Below, in pieces: positions 31,465-42,029 of a DNA stretch of 64,000 nucleotides. The stretch is taken from assembly GCA_002633025.1 (NCBI GenBank), contig NMRB01000103.1, positions 193,161-257,160 of the forward strand. The letters run 5' to 3'. Both the position numbers and the translations under genes were made by a program. Position 1 is the stretch's first letter. Every line of letters begins with the position of its first letter. The notes under the pieces were generated by a model. The model did no database searches. It saw only the letters and a list, made by a program, of their open reading frames with translations, and was not told where the DNA came from. The DNA comes from Notospermus geniculatus. Taxonomy: Eukaryota > Nemertea > Pilidiophora > Heteronemertea > Lineidae.

Positions 31465-32064
31465 TCAGCGAGACTGAGTTTCTTCATGAGGGTCGAGATC
31501 TTCATGCTCTTCATCTACCAGCACTGGGTATCTCTTGACAAGTCCTTTGGCTACCTGCGTTAGATTGTTGACGATATCGGCCAGTTTTTGGCCTACAGGT
31601 GGCCCTGTGGGCTCATCCTGATTTAGTTCTTTTGCTATCTCATCGAGAAAACTGTCCTCTAAATCATTGGAGTCCTTTTTCTCTTGTGGATCATTGTCCT
31701 GTTCGTTTATCAGGGCTTCCACATCCTTGTCTCCCTCATTTCCAGAGACATGATTGTCTTCCTCCGAGGAAGACACGTCATGGGCACGTTGTACACCTTT
31801 CTTGCCCTTTTTCTTTGGCGGCTTATCCAAGGGGGTCGACCCCGGCCGATTACCTGCCCAAACCTTGAAGGCTTGCCCCATATCGCTCATGGCCTTGGCG
31901 ACCTGGGAGACAGACAACTCAAGCCTGGCAAGCCTTGCATCCCCTGTGGGGTCAGGCTTGCAGGCAGCGTTCCTGTGGGATTTAGAGTCTTTAGAGTCCC
32001 TGTGGGACTCATTAAAATCCTGGTCATCATAATCCAAAAGCTCATCCTCCTTGGTGCGTTCCAT
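31465..32064 (-). CDS. DIRS-like gag ORF, N-terminal part
   Basis: An intact 199-codon frame starts MERTKEDELLDYDDQDFN and has a Lys-rich run (PPKKKGKKG), a very acidic middle, and 'FLDEIAKELNQDEPTGPPVG' with 'QKLADIVNNLTQVAKGL'. This order is the N-terminal half of the gag-like protein of DIRS-type elements. The more conserved RPENC...VNPxIW block that should follow is missing, because the frame ends at 31465 and an unrelated protein remnant begins. Its start resembles that of the second gag at 61422 (DDELLLDYEMDD). Confidence 0.6.
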   Translation of the reverse strand: MERTKEDELLDYDDQDFNESHRDSKDSKSHRNAACKPDPTGDARLARLELSVSQVAKAMSDMGQAFKVWAGNRPGSTPLDKPPKKKGKKGVQRAHDVSSSEEDNHVSGNEGDKDVEALINEQDNDPQEKKDSNDLEDSFLDEIAKELNQDEPTGPPVGQKLADIVNNLTQVAKGLVKRYPVLVDEEHEDLDPHEETQSR

Positions 32065-32219
32065 AACGAATCGAAGTGTAATCCAACAGGCTATCTAGGT
32101 ATATTCCAAAATAACAAAGTCATAAAACACTATGAAGCAAGTAGCATAGAGGAGACGTGAAGTGATCTGAACAGCTCAAGATCTAGTTGCACACTGGCGG
32201 CTGATCAGCTGCGCGTATT

Positions 32220-32690
32220 TCATGTGACCCGGTGAAGTGATTGACAGTGAGATAGAATTGCATCCACAAATAAACCCACTCTCAAAATAACTGTACGCCT
32301 TCGTGTATTTCTCGACATACTCAAAAAGTCCATGTGCGATTTGGATTTCCCAACATATCTAAAAATTTGGCCAAGATGCAGTTTCGGGAACCCACTAACC
32401 TGATCACTCCAGACAATCTCATCGAACAAAGCAGGATTTTGTATGTAATTTTTGAGATTTTTTCCTCGTGTTCGTGAGCTGTCTTGGCCTTTATTTGCTC
32501 TATTGTTTTCGGTGTTTTGGCAAAGTCCTCGTTCCCATACATTGAAAGCCCTAGCAACAAGTTCAATCCTCTTCCCCGATGCCCCCCTTACCTTTAAATA
32601 TTCGATTAAATGTTCATTCCTGTTTCTCAGAAAATCATTGATTGATGAAAATTTCTGTTCCTTTGGTCATGTTGGTGGCCATAAGAAAGA
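32220..32690 (-). CDS. SAP-like N-terminal protein piece
   Basis: The frame contains 'NDFLRNRNEHLIEYLKVRGA' and 'SGKRIELVARAFNVWERGL', a SAP-type helix pair (LxxYLkxRGxxxxGkrxxLVxxA). 'NPALFDEIVWSDQVSGFPKL' and 'GQIFRYVGKSKSHMDFLSM' follow. I recall this start from a multiplied invertebrate protein family. The DNA-binding role is inferred from SAP. It stops at 32220 in 'HRVT'. A separate frame at 32321-32566 is an overlap of this one. Confidence 0.5.
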
Positions 32691-32829
32691 AAAGGTACAA
32701 TGATTGGCAGTTTTACTGTATGATGTTGAGGCAAAATTACTGAACTGGAAGTCACTGAAAGTTCGGATGAAGTGTCAGTATTGGAAGGTTCTATTTTAGT
32801 AATATTCGAAAATGTTGATGGAGGTGAAC

Positions 32830-33484
32830 ATGGTGTATTTATGTGGTATGAAAGAGTATAGCTGCTGTGTCTGTAATGTTTGAAGACGGTTGTACCGGTA
32901 TTGCGAGTTCGCGTAGAAGTTGGTTGGAAGCTGGCAGTCTACATGCACTTGTTTTGTCACAGTGAAGCAATTTAGAACGTTTGTCAAAAAATGATATGCT
33001 GGGAAAAATGAATTTCAGACTTCCGAACTTCAAACACTTGCAACGACATTTACTGGCCAAAGCCTCGACAGCTTCCACAGTAGTGAACATCAAACGAATT
33101 CAATACCAGCTCGTTAATTTTTCTTGTACTGGTGGACACAGGCCTTGCCCGCGGCTTGGCCTCAAAATGTCTTGACTGCTTCTTACTTCGTTGGCTTTTC
33201 AAAATGTGAACACAACGGTGGGGGAGTCCTTTCCTGTCAGCACTAGACGTTCGACTTCCCTCACAAACTTGTCTACATATCCTGAAAGAGATGACATGAT
33301 GAATTAAAAGTAGTAATGCACTTCTCTTCATTCTACGGATGTTTTCTTCCACCAAACATATCATACCTGTGGGCAGCACCGAGGAGTCAAGATGATATTC
33401 AAAAATGTTACTTGCCGAAAGTCTGACACTTCGTAACTGGAACAACAATGTAGTATCCGTTCCTATTCTTCGGATGTCGAACAT
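32830..33484 (-). other. Broken coding-like stretch, unrecognised
   Basis: Three minus frames follow each other: 'EENIRRMKRSALLLLIHH', 'FVREVERLVLTGKDSPTVVF' and 'ASKCRCKCLKFGSLKFIFPS'. They may be one disrupted protein with a small Cys cluster. Not assigned. Confidence 0.25.
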
Positions 33485-33489
33485 TTGTA

Positions 33490-34450
33490 ATGGCTGCTTC
33501 TGTCTTTGTTCTTGGCCTGGTTCCTCCCTGCATTTTCATTGAAATGCATAGCAGCCATTTCCATCCTGAAAATAAGTATCATTTTCATTTTCAACACCTC
33601 ACAGTTTTTGGAAATGTACTGCGCCTGATTGAGGCCGACAATTGCATTTTATATTAACTGTTGTGTATACTGTTACCAACCCGGGATCAAGCCTTTATAA
33701 TTTGCCCAAGTTGTTTGCTGTATGTATTTCTGCGTTGGTTTCCATTACTGGTGTAACGAAATATCTTTTCTCCCGACTGGGCAGTCTCTCCTCGTAATTT
33801 CACTTCACACGTTTCAAAATATTCCTGCATTTTCTTTCTTAATCTGCGAAAGAGAAAATTTCTCTTAATTTTTCTTAATTTGAAATTTAGAAAAGAAGTA
33901 GGGCCTACAACAAATATCACCATGTGACATTTCATTCAAATGATAACAAGAACATCATTAAAGGCGCCTCTCCACGTCGACGTGCGCCTTTTCTCGCGCA
34001 TGTTGGCTCTCTAAGGGCAACTCATGTCATGTCATGCATAACTAACCCAAATTCCAATAGAACACACTCCTTTTCAGGCAATATGCATGACGTTTTTTTG
34101 TTTACAAAACAAAAAGGAAGAACATAAAATGTGGGAATTGGGAAATGGGCTAAAAACCACAGGAATACATCTGTCCATCAAGCTTTCTGCGCTTGGCGTT
34201 ACTGGCTAACGTTGCTGCAGCTGTCCTCCGCTTTCCACAGGAACCATTGTAAGCGGGCCTATGGCCCCTAGCCCAACCTTGTGAGTGGAACTGGACATAC
34301 TGTATTGAAAAATGGAATCTTTGATTTAGTGGCTGTGGTGTATATCTAGTATATACTACTATTATATTACCATTATTATTATTATTATTTATTTTATTGA
34401 CTGAAAAAAGGCCGGTCGTCCTGCCCATTACAGTAAGTATAATTCAGAAT
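33490..34450. other. No recognised gene
   Basis: A minus frame at 33687-33935 (KKMQEYFETCEVKLRGETAQ) is protein-like but unassigned. A TTA-rich microsatellite lies at 34372-34400. Confidence 0.3.
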
Positions 34451-34451
34451 G

Positions 34452-34520
34452 CAGTCGAACCCCGTTATAACGAATCTCAGGGGACTAGAATTTTTGTTAG
34501 TTATATCCGAGTTTCGTTAT
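34452..34520 (+). repeat. pogo/Tigger-like terminal repeat
   Basis: CAGTCGAACCCCGTTATAAC and GAATCTCAGGGGACTAGAAT are typical of termini of pogo/Tigger-type elements. The matching other end was not found nearby. Confidence 0.45.
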
Positions 34521-34534
34521 TCACATTTCCCGAT

Positions 34535-34660
34535 TTTTAGCTCACTGGGGTGGGCTATTACGATGGTGCAGCGTCCGCCGTCGTCGTCCGTCGTTGTCCG
34601 TTAGCAGGGCACGTTTTGTAACCGCTGGAGCTATCTGAAACTTGGTACATATATGATATT
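34535..34660 (+). repeat. AGCTCAC-family head fragment
   Basis: TTTTTAGCTCACTGGGGTGG, GCGTCCGCCGTCGTCG and 'TAACCGCTGGAGCTA' match 15525-15640. It is truncated after 'CATATATGATA'. A further fragment of the same family (CATTCGACTCTCAGTTTGG) is at 35080-35140. Confidence 0.8.
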
Positions 34661-34876
34661 TATTTTTATAAATCAATTCTCTAAGGCTTCCTTTACATGG
34701 AAGTACATGTGTACGGTATACGAAAACGCCGATTAACAATGGCTTCACAGTCGTGAATCCTCGGAATGCCTTTGTTAACCGGCGTTCTCGTATATATATT
34801 TGTATTTATTGTCACCTATTTTACATAGCCGGCCTTTTCTAGGCCTATGAGACAATGTTACGATGCACTGATTTTT

Positions 34877-35001
34877 GTAAGGCCAGGACCGCTCGCATGC
34901 ATAGGAGAGAAGAGCACTCGTTCAATCGTGGACCCCATAGGGGTCCACGACTGAACGAATGGGCGAAGATCACTCGGGCGTTTAGCCGGTCCCGACCTTA
35001 C
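34877..35001. mobile_element. MITE, 125 bp, hairpin
   Basis: The ends GTAAGGCCAGGACCG and CGGTCCCGACCTTAC are inverse. The centre is the near-perfect hairpin TCGTGGACCCC-ATA-GGGGTCCACGA (34925-34950). It is inverted over almost its whole length with scattered mismatches. Confidence 0.75.
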
Positions 35002-35144
35002 AACCAAAATATTACACAAAAGAAGTGGAGTGCCGCAGACTCTCCAGGCCGGGGCCAGACGCTGAGCAGTAGAATGCCCCTATGTCAGATGACCCACGAC
35101 ACCAGGTTTCGGTCCCATTCGACTCTCAGTTTGGCTAATCGGGG

Positions 35145-35778
35145 GCGAATGCTGAATTACGCTCCCGCCATTTCGTCTGGCAGACGGTAAAAGTCTCACT
35201 TCCGGTTGACGGCTTTCTTATTGACGGTTGACGTATCTGTGCCTGGTACCAGATCAGTTGTGAGGATGCTCCCAGATGAGGTTCCCTTAATTACCGAACT
35301 AGTTTATCATTACGATCGACTGTCCTGAAATCTATGAATCAAGTCGGGAAGGAATTCCTCAACCACTTCTCTACCATCGACTGTGACTGGGAGAGTCAAA
35401 ATAAAGAACGCTCGAACTGCAAATTAACAGTCTCATTTTATTTTAGGCCTATTTCCATACATTGTCTTTAAAGCCAACATGTTCTCATTGTGGCTTAATT
35501 CTGTGGCTGAAAGAAGTCAGTGACTTTTTCTGACGGCAACTGTTAACAGCCTCTTTCATGACGAAATTTTCAACCGTTTTCAATGCCTGTGATTCGCCTG
35601 GTAGGTCCTCGGAAGGGTTCATGGCTGACAGCAATAATTTCAGCTTATCAACATGTTGAACAGCATCGGACGCTTCGACTATCTCAGGCTCAGGGTCGTA
35701 ATCTATGTCATCATCGTCAACCTCGACGGCAGTGTCAGGAGTTTCTGCTGAAAAAAATCTATATTGAGTTTACAATGA
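35145..35778. other. No recognised gene
   Basis: Plus and minus frames are short and without motif. No inverted repeat noticed. Confidence 0.3.
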
Positions 35779-35782
35779 TTAA

Positions 35783-36034
35783 AGGAGCTGGACGTCCAAG
35801 TTGTAAACACTCACTCACTGGTTCTCTATCCACGCGACCCCGGCGGTGCTGCCACCTATTGTCGGTGATATGTACTGACGTGAATATCGTGAGTGAGTTG
35901 CATTGGACCAGGCACCAGCAGTCTAACGATCACGGGGCGCTACTGGTGCTGCCACCTTCACGAAGGAATAAAACTAGTTTGCTGGCCACTGTTTGTACAA
36001 ACCAGTTTGTTTACAATTTGGACGTCCAGCTCCT
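35783..36034. mobile_element. MITE, 252 bp, flanked by TTAA
   Basis: The left TIR AGGAGCTGGACGTCCAAGTT and the right TIR inverse AGGAGCTGGACGTCCAAATT extend to about 26 bp. Both sides are flanked by TTAA (35779-35782, 36035-36038). TTAA duplication is typical of piggyBac and Kolobok elements. GGTGCTGCCACCT occurs twice inside (35846, 35947). Confidence 0.85.
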
Positions 36035-36155
36035 TTAAACGAAAAATTACAACTTAGGCCCAAGCATGTGATAAATCTTAGACGAGTTCGACCTGTGGTA
36101 TTTCACCTACCTCTAGTTTGCTCCAGATTTCCGACATCTCGCAATTGAGAACACC

Positions 36156-36871
36156 AGGGGGGACCGCATAGAAACTCCGCTAGTGAACGGCCCGCTAGTC
36201 CCTAGCGGCACCTTGTCGCCCGATACCGTATCGGGGTAATTCTGGAGGCCGCATAGAACCGTCGATAGGACCCCGCTAGTGAAGTCCGCCGATAAGCTGT
36301 TGGAAGTTTGCGTATCGCGCTCCCGTCGTGGGCCCCACAGGCATTTCCATTGTTCCCCCTCTCGGAATTTCGTAATAGTTTGCCCACTTGGCAAGGACAT
36401 GCCGTAACCTCGCTCATTTTACTCTCGCCGACAGTGCCGGCGGATTTCTATGCGCCCTCTACTGCTAGCGGGCCGCTAGCTGTCAAAATTTTCTGATGAA
36501 TTCATCATCAGTAAAATCCTCGTACAGGTTAATTTTGGACGAAAATTTCTACCGTGAGGTAAATCTTCACGAAAACCAAAAAATGCATCTGCTTCTACGT
36601 GCCACAGGTCGACGAATGGTCCTCTACAATTACAAGCGGGCTCACTGGAGGTGCTCTTAGTTCCTCCAGCGATTTGGCCTGGCGACAGCGTCGCCGACAG
36701 CCTGGCGAATTTCTTTGCGTCCTCCATATCGGTACTGCTAGCGGGCCGCCAGCTGTCGGGGTTTCTATGCGCTCAATATCAACAAGTGGCCGCATAGAAC
36801 CTCCGCTAAGGCTCCGTTCACTATCGACTGACCCCGCTAGTCCCTAGCGGAGTTTCTATGCGGTCCCCCCT
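36156..36871. mobile_element. 716-bp TIR element with GCTAGCGG inner repeats
   Basis: The ends AGGGGGGACCGCATAGAAAC and its exact inverse at 36852-36871 extend to about 28 bp (to CTCCGCTAG). Internal words CTAGTCCCTAGCGG, ACTGCTAGCGGGCCGC (36460, 36737) and TTCTATGCG recur several times in both orientations. Two blocks of about 60 bp (36425-36485 and 36690-36760) are direct repeats. No transposase frame. No clear target duplication. Confidence 0.8.
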
Positions 36872-37212
36872 AAGCAGAGCAAGAGCGAATATTTGAATAG
36901 GCTAACTAGAGAAAAAAAAAGTACCAAAACCCATCTCGCCTTCAAAGTCTTGGAACGTTCCATTCTCTCGGATCATAAACCCTCACGATGTCGTCACGAA
37001 ACTGCTCTTTTCACCTTTAAAGCTGAACTAGATGAACTAAGAGCCCCCATGCGACGAGCAAGAGAAATGCTAACGCCCTGCGAACACCTCACACGAAGGC
37101 TCAGAACATGATAGACCCGACGATGCCAGGAGGGCGCCACCTTATTTGTCTTAGGGCAACAGAGCTGTCAAGAACTCCAGATACCTCCTACACTACTCAA
37201 AAAAAATATATA

Positions 37213-37287
37213 GTCATTTAGACGGGATTCCAACCGTCCGCCTTCTGATTTGTAATCCAACACTCTATCCACTCGGCCAACGAGCCA
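37213..37287 (-). repeat. tRNA-like unit, left half of palindrome
   Basis: Minus strand: GTTGGCCGAGTGGATAGAG (A-box-like), GGTTGGAATCCC (B-box-like) and then T8 at 37199-37206. The anticodon stem pairs partly. Not called as a working tRNA. Confidence 0.5.
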
Positions 37288-37388
37288 GCTGACAAGTACA
37301 TGATTTGTGTTTGTCATAGACGTAGGCCTTCGACTTGCGTAATAATAGTAACAATGAACAAGAGAAAACACACGGAGCCTACCAACAA

Positions 37389-37461
37389 TATCGGTGGCCG
37401 AATGGGGAAGACAGTGGAGCAAAGATAACATGGCGCGGGCTCGATTCCCAGCTGGGTCGAA
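37389..37461 (+). repeat. tRNA-like unit, right half of palindrome
   Basis: GGTGGCCGAATGGGGAAGA (A-box-like) and GGCTCGATTCCC (B-box-like), followed by TTTTTT at 37463-37468. It corresponds in position to the left unit. Confidence 0.5.
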
Positions 37462-37849
37462 CTTTTTTCTTTCGGAAAAAGTTCAGCAAGAGCTCACCAG
37501 AGGATGTTGACACCTTGACAGCTCGAAGACAAATAAGGTGGCGCCCTCCTGGCAATGTCGGGTCTATCATGTTCTGAGCCTTCGTGTGAGGTGTTTGCAG
37601 GGCGTTAGCATTTCTCTTGCTCGTCGCGTGGGGGCTCTTAGTTCATCTAGTTCAGCTTTAAGCTCCATAAATGGCAGCTGGCAGCCCAAATATGAGGAAA
37701 ACATGCTCTTCTTCGTACCATATTTCGGAAGATTTTTTTGGCGTGCAACCATGATCCTTCGATCTTATTGGTGTGTGCACCCGTCTCTACATTCTTAAAG
37801 GTAACATTCTATATCATCATTACCGGCGTCGTAACCCTGTTGGATTTTT

Positions 37850-38076
37850 GCCGGAGGTATGGAGTCCACGACAGGCTACTGTCCACCTGTGTGGGGTCTT
37901 TTACTTGCCCTGGCATAGACACTCAGGTACAAGGGACCACGGCTTTTAGTCCCATCCGACGGACCCTGCATTAATGTTTCACAACTTTTTGTACATGCCT
38001 TCGCCCGGAGTCGAACCCGCGCCGACCCACTGTACAGTTTGGTAGTCAAGCGCGCTAACCACTCGACCACCGGGCT
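37850..38076 (-). repeat. tRNA-headed SINE with conserved body
   Basis: The head on the minus strand (38076-38002) has TGGTCGAGTGGTTAGCG (A box) and a perfect GGTTCGACTCC (B box). It is followed by a body 'GGATGGGACTAAAAGCCGTG' 'GTCCCTTGTACC' and 'GCAAGTAAAAGACCCC'. The body resembles the widespread animal SINE core that I recall as the Meta-domain. That name needs a database check. The 3' end is not sharply defined. Confidence 0.6.
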
Positions 38077-38734
38077 TAGACAAAAAACTGTAACACTAAT
38101 CCTTGAGTGCGCCATTGGTCTTCTGGGCCTCCTCAGTCCTCATGCCAGATTCCCTCCCAATACTTAATAGAGGAGGAACAGGAGACAAGTGGTGTCACTC
38201 GGGGACATCTAACCTCCCGAGGCGCCGAGCTCTCTCTGACGTGACAGTGACAAGTAGTGTTTGTAGGTCGTTGGCTAATGCATAGTAATGGTGACAAGCA
38301 ACAAGTGCGTCTTCCCACAACCTGGAGGACAGAGCAGAATGTAATAATACTGAGCTGGAACATCCGTCATTAATGAGTCTATTCCACTGGTGCACTTAAT
38401 GAGGGCTGTTTGTTGCTCTTGAACAGACTGCATTGTTTGTTGGGTCATTTGATGAACCTGTGGCTGAAAAGGCACGGTTTTGAATTTGATCATCCATTGG
38501 TGTCAGTAGTCTTTGGCAATGGTATGTACCCAGTGTCCTGCAGCAAGAAGGCATGTAAAGCCTGGATGGATTCAGCCAACAACTTAGAAAAGGTTCTTGA
38601 TCCAACTGACGCCAAAACAACTGTTACAGCTGTTCAGTGACATATCGGCATGCAATGGTTTGGACAGTCATCATGTTCTTCTAGTAAGTCGTGATGGATA
38701 GGAGTAGCTTGGGAGTTCGAAAAGCAGTCACAAA

Positions 38735-38870
38735 GTCTGGATCTTCACAGAGGTCCAATTCAGTGTTGAAATGACCTATGTCTGGACCTTCACAGAGGTC
38801 CAATTCAGTGTTGAAATGACCCATTTCTGTACCTTCACAGAGGTCCAATTCAATGTTGAAATGACCCAAA
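38735..38870. repeat. 45-bp tandem repeat, three copies
   Basis: CTTCACAGAGGTCCAATTCA followed by 'TGTTGAAATGACC' recurs at 45-bp steps. 45 bp keeps frame: the minus strand gives a 15-residue repeat (GHFNTELDLCEGPDI-like). Gene status unknown. Confidence 0.85.
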
Positions 38871-39105
38871 GTGGGCAAGATGTGGACCAAAAATGCCAGA
38901 ATGTTACAAGGACTCGGGCTCTGGAAGATAACAACATTTGGTTTGACTTTCGTTATGTCAGTATATCGCAGGTTAAGTTGGAGTTTGCAATCTTCATTGT
39001 CGTTTAGATCAATAAGTTGGAAAATGTGAGCACACAGCTCTGGAAAAAATTATTACACCACCTCTGATTCACCGGGGTGGGGTTTTTGAATTATTTATAC
39101 CAGGA

Positions 39106-39360
39106 TCAACAACAGTGTAGGTCTACACTGCTGGACACAAATAGGACACTTTCCATGATTTTGTCATCTATCTCACGCAGAATAGATAAGAAGTCCATTT
39201 CCACGGCAAAAAGACCATCCTTGTCTCGAGCCTTCATCTCTATAGGAATACCAGTTTTCACTTTCTTTTCCTTCGACATAACTATGCACATATCACTCTC
39301 AGTTGCTGTTGATATTTGGTTCGATTTCTCCTGTAAAGTCTGAACATAGCACCTGCTGTT
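39106..39360 (-). CDS. Candidate exon, unrecognised
   Basis: The minus strand encodes 'ISTATESDMCIVMSKEKKVK' and 'GIPIEMKARDKDGLFAVEMD' 'FLSILREIDDKIMESVLFVS' without a stop. The composition is strongly protein-like, with alternating strands and helix. A family was not recognised. Confidence 0.3.
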   Translation of the reverse strand, partial: NSRCYVQTLQEKSNQISTATESDMCIVMSKEKKVKTGIPIEMKARDKDGLFAVEMDFLSILREIDDKIMESVLFVSSSVDLHCC

Positions 39361-39666
39361 CCGCCAGCCAGAATTATAAAGGAAAATTATATCAATATGC
39401 ATATGAGATCTGGAAGTAGGCCTAGGGATGGAATAAAAAATTTGGTTTCTGGTTTGCTTGATGGCTTTGTGCTGCTGCGTCCAGCCATTTCTTTGCATCT
39501 GCCACTGAGTTCAGCTCTGGCTGGCTGAGACATTATCCAGCGATGTACAGCTTCCTTGTTCAGAGTAATGCCAGTGCCTACATACAGCATGTAGTTGCTG
39601 CAAAAGCTTCATCCACGTCTGTACTAGTAATTTTTGTCGCCCCCACTTCTTACTGTGGCTACTCAC

Positions 39667-39915
39667 CTTGACACCCTCCTTGATTTTGCATCTTGGTGAC
39701 GCCATGGAGTCTGCCCCTCGCTGAGCCCCGCTGTCTGTCTCCTGCACATAATACAAGAAATTGGGTAAATGTGCATGGACAAAAACTCAGGTACTCACTG
39801 AAATCGAGGACTTGAGCAGGCGCAGTTTCATTTTCCCATGGAAAATCGAACGTTTTATTCAAAGCATTCTTCAGTCTCCCCGTGGCTGCCAGGAATTTTG
39901 TTTTTTCGGGGCCCA
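39667..39915 (-). pseudogene. Two-exon gene start, copy B (diverged)
   Basis: Homologous to 22103-22421. Exon 1 (39915-39799) encodes 'FLAATGRLKNALNKTFDFPW' and ends before GTGAGTACC. Exon 2 (39741-39667) lies between an acceptor (TGTGCAG) and donor GTGAGTAGC. The first 40 or so codons of copy A are missing. Exon 2 is 7 bp shorter, so the frame downstream would differ. Confidence 0.5.
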
Positions 39916-39944
39916 GGGATATTTCAAATCGAACCACTTAGGCG

Positions 39945-40420
39945 GTCACAAAGCGAAGAAACTTCGCCAGGAGTTCAGACTGCATGCCTTTGATGTACTT
40001 TTTGAGGTATGACAATGCAGCTGTCTCTGCAACTGTTTCTGGATCACACCTCATCACGGCAAACACCCGCTTTGAGGAAGGTTGTAATTTACGGATATGA
40101 TCCAGAAGCAACTACTGATTGCAAGGAAAAAACTGTTGTTTCTCAGAAACAACATCCCTAAATGCTTCAATAAAATAATGAAGTCTGGTTTTTCTACAAA
40201 TGCCATGTCAGACATCAGGAAATTAAGAGTGTAACATTTTTCACGTCCTACCTTTTGCCCTAACCAGAATATTACGTTTCAACGGACATTCAATCATCAG
40301 CCTGTTGATGACCCGTTTCGTATTTGGATTCAGTGCCATGTTGTATTGTTCAAGGAAAGAGTTCACTTTCACATGGTAAAACAACTCAGGCGAGATGTCA
40401 CTAACTGACAAAATATCAAC
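39945..40420 (-). pseudogene. HECT-like protein C-terminal fragment
   Basis: Reading from 40420: 'REWVDILSVSDISPELFYHV', 'PNTKRVINRLMIECPLKRNI' and, after a break near 40230, 'LHYFIEAFRDVVSEKQQFF'. After a stop near 40100 comes 'LLLDHIRKLQPSSKRVFAVM' with 'YLKKYIKGMQSELLAKFLRF'. The end 'LLxFLRFVTG'-like is reminiscent of the HECT C-lobe of G2E3-like ligases multiplied in invertebrates. The expected Gly is Ala and the catalytic Cys region is absent. Assignment is tentative. Confidence 0.35.
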
Positions 40421-41555
40421 CCATTCCCTGCAGGTTGTATATCGATCGAATATTCATGCTAAACAACACCGACTCTTTCAAGGGACAGGTTTTGTTTGGC
40501 CCAACGTTCAGACCAAGGGATGGCTTGCTGTGACTCATTGTTGATTGTTGGTAGCTAAACGTACATGAGAAATGTTCATAAACCTGAATTAAATGATATG
40601 GCCCTCGCACTCCAACCAAATAAAATACCGGTAACTATGGTGTGATGGACATCACACTAAAAACACATACAGTACCCCAATTTATGCAAAACGTAGATAC
40701 CCTGGTACAGAAATCATATTCATGAGGAATGCAGCATGCTGAAGAAAAATTCTAAGGAGTATTATGGATGCATGTTCCGGTACAAACAAATTCAGTTCTG
40801 TCCCTCTGCCATATTGAGTCATCGTCACAGGCCCAAAGTATCCACAATCTCAATAGGAACACCACAAATTCAGTCCAGCGCCTCTGCCAACTTCAGTCCA
40901 ACAACACAGGCTCGAAGTATCACCTTCTCAAGAAAACACACTGTCGGACACTTCCTGTATAACTCCATTCACCAGTTCAAAATTTGGTTCCGTGAATGCC
41001 AAACATTGCCCAACGGCAGAAGATGACACAAACTAATTCCAACAACGTGGCATTGGCAAGTTTGGGACGTCCTCCTTTTCATAACTCTGGTAACCACGAA
41101 TGGCGGCTGCGGTTCCCTTGCCCCCAAAGCAGTGCATTCTCACTCGGAATCCTCTATCACCAGTGGTACAGGGAGGATAGCTACTGTAGCGTCATCTGTA
41201 CAATGCAGATGCAACTGCCCACATCCTGCCAAAAACACGTCATCCGCCATTCGCCATCCGCCACCTTTTGTGCCGACCCCATATGGAGAGGCACCTGTAC
41301 TGTTTGACAATCACTCCCAGTCCACTACACGTGGTCGCTGGCCAATCAAATGACGTAAATAAATTATCATATGATCATACAAAGGGTTGGTGAACATCTA
41401 AACCAAGAACTTGAAGAAGCAAGCATGCAAAAACCTTGCCACTTTCAGATTCACAGGAAAACTCAGATTAGAATATATATTTTTTAAATTTAAACCATAC
41501 TGTAAAACTCACCTGTGGGTACGTGCAGTTAATCCTCAGAATAAACAACATCCAG
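40421..41555. other. No recognised gene
   Basis: Plus frames at 40736-41307 (Ser/Thr-rich) overlap each other. The words 'ATTCAGTCC...CTCTGCCA' occur twice (40788, 40868) as a roughly 80-bp direct repeat. No family. Confidence 0.3.
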
Positions 41556-41559
41556 TAAC

Positions 41560-41825
41560 ACAAGAATTATTAATTATTAATTAATTAATAATTATTAATT
41601 ATTAATTTTTTTATTATTAATTATTAATTTATTAATAATATTAATTAATTAATAAATAATTATAAATAATATAATAATATAATTATTAATTAATTAATTA
41701 ATATTAATATTTATTTATTTATTTATTATTTATTATTAATTATTAATTTATTATTATTAATTATTAATTAATTAAAAATTATTAATTATTAATTTTTTTT
41801 ATTATTAATTATTAATTTTTTTCAT
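41560..41825. repeat. TTAATTA microsatellite
   Basis: About 265 bp composed almost only of A and T in TTAATTAATTAT-type words, with T/A runs. Confidence 0.95.
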
Positions 41826-42029
41826 GAGATTCGGAAGCCGTGTCATTTTCAGGTTCTGCTTTGTACAGGATTGCAAATGTTATACATTATTTCAGTCAAA
41901 ATGCCATCCTCATCCAACTTGAGAACCACTCCTGGAAGAAAGAAGGTATACCAATACCATGGTCAGTATCCATGATGAGTATAACTTAGCTGCTGAGTGA
42001 CAAAACCATTTGAAAAATGGATCCCAAAT

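Larger units (their letters stand above)
37016..37673. repeat. 658-bp palindrome containing two divergent tRNA-like units
   Basis: Outer arms 37016-37178 and 37510-37673 are inverse, including 'GAACTAAGAGCCCCCA' and 'GACAAATAAGGTGGCGCC', with few differences. Between them lie two tRNA-like units at equal distance from the centre (about 37345), reading outward. Each unit is followed by a T run (8 and 6 T). The halves look like an inverted duplication of one tRNA-headed repeat. Confidence 0.7.

Noticed and set aside
38275-38493. Walker A-like CPPGCGKT in a minus-strand frame
   Set aside because: The first Gly of GxxxxGKT is Cys, no Walker B or helicase motif follows, and another frame over the same bases is equally open.
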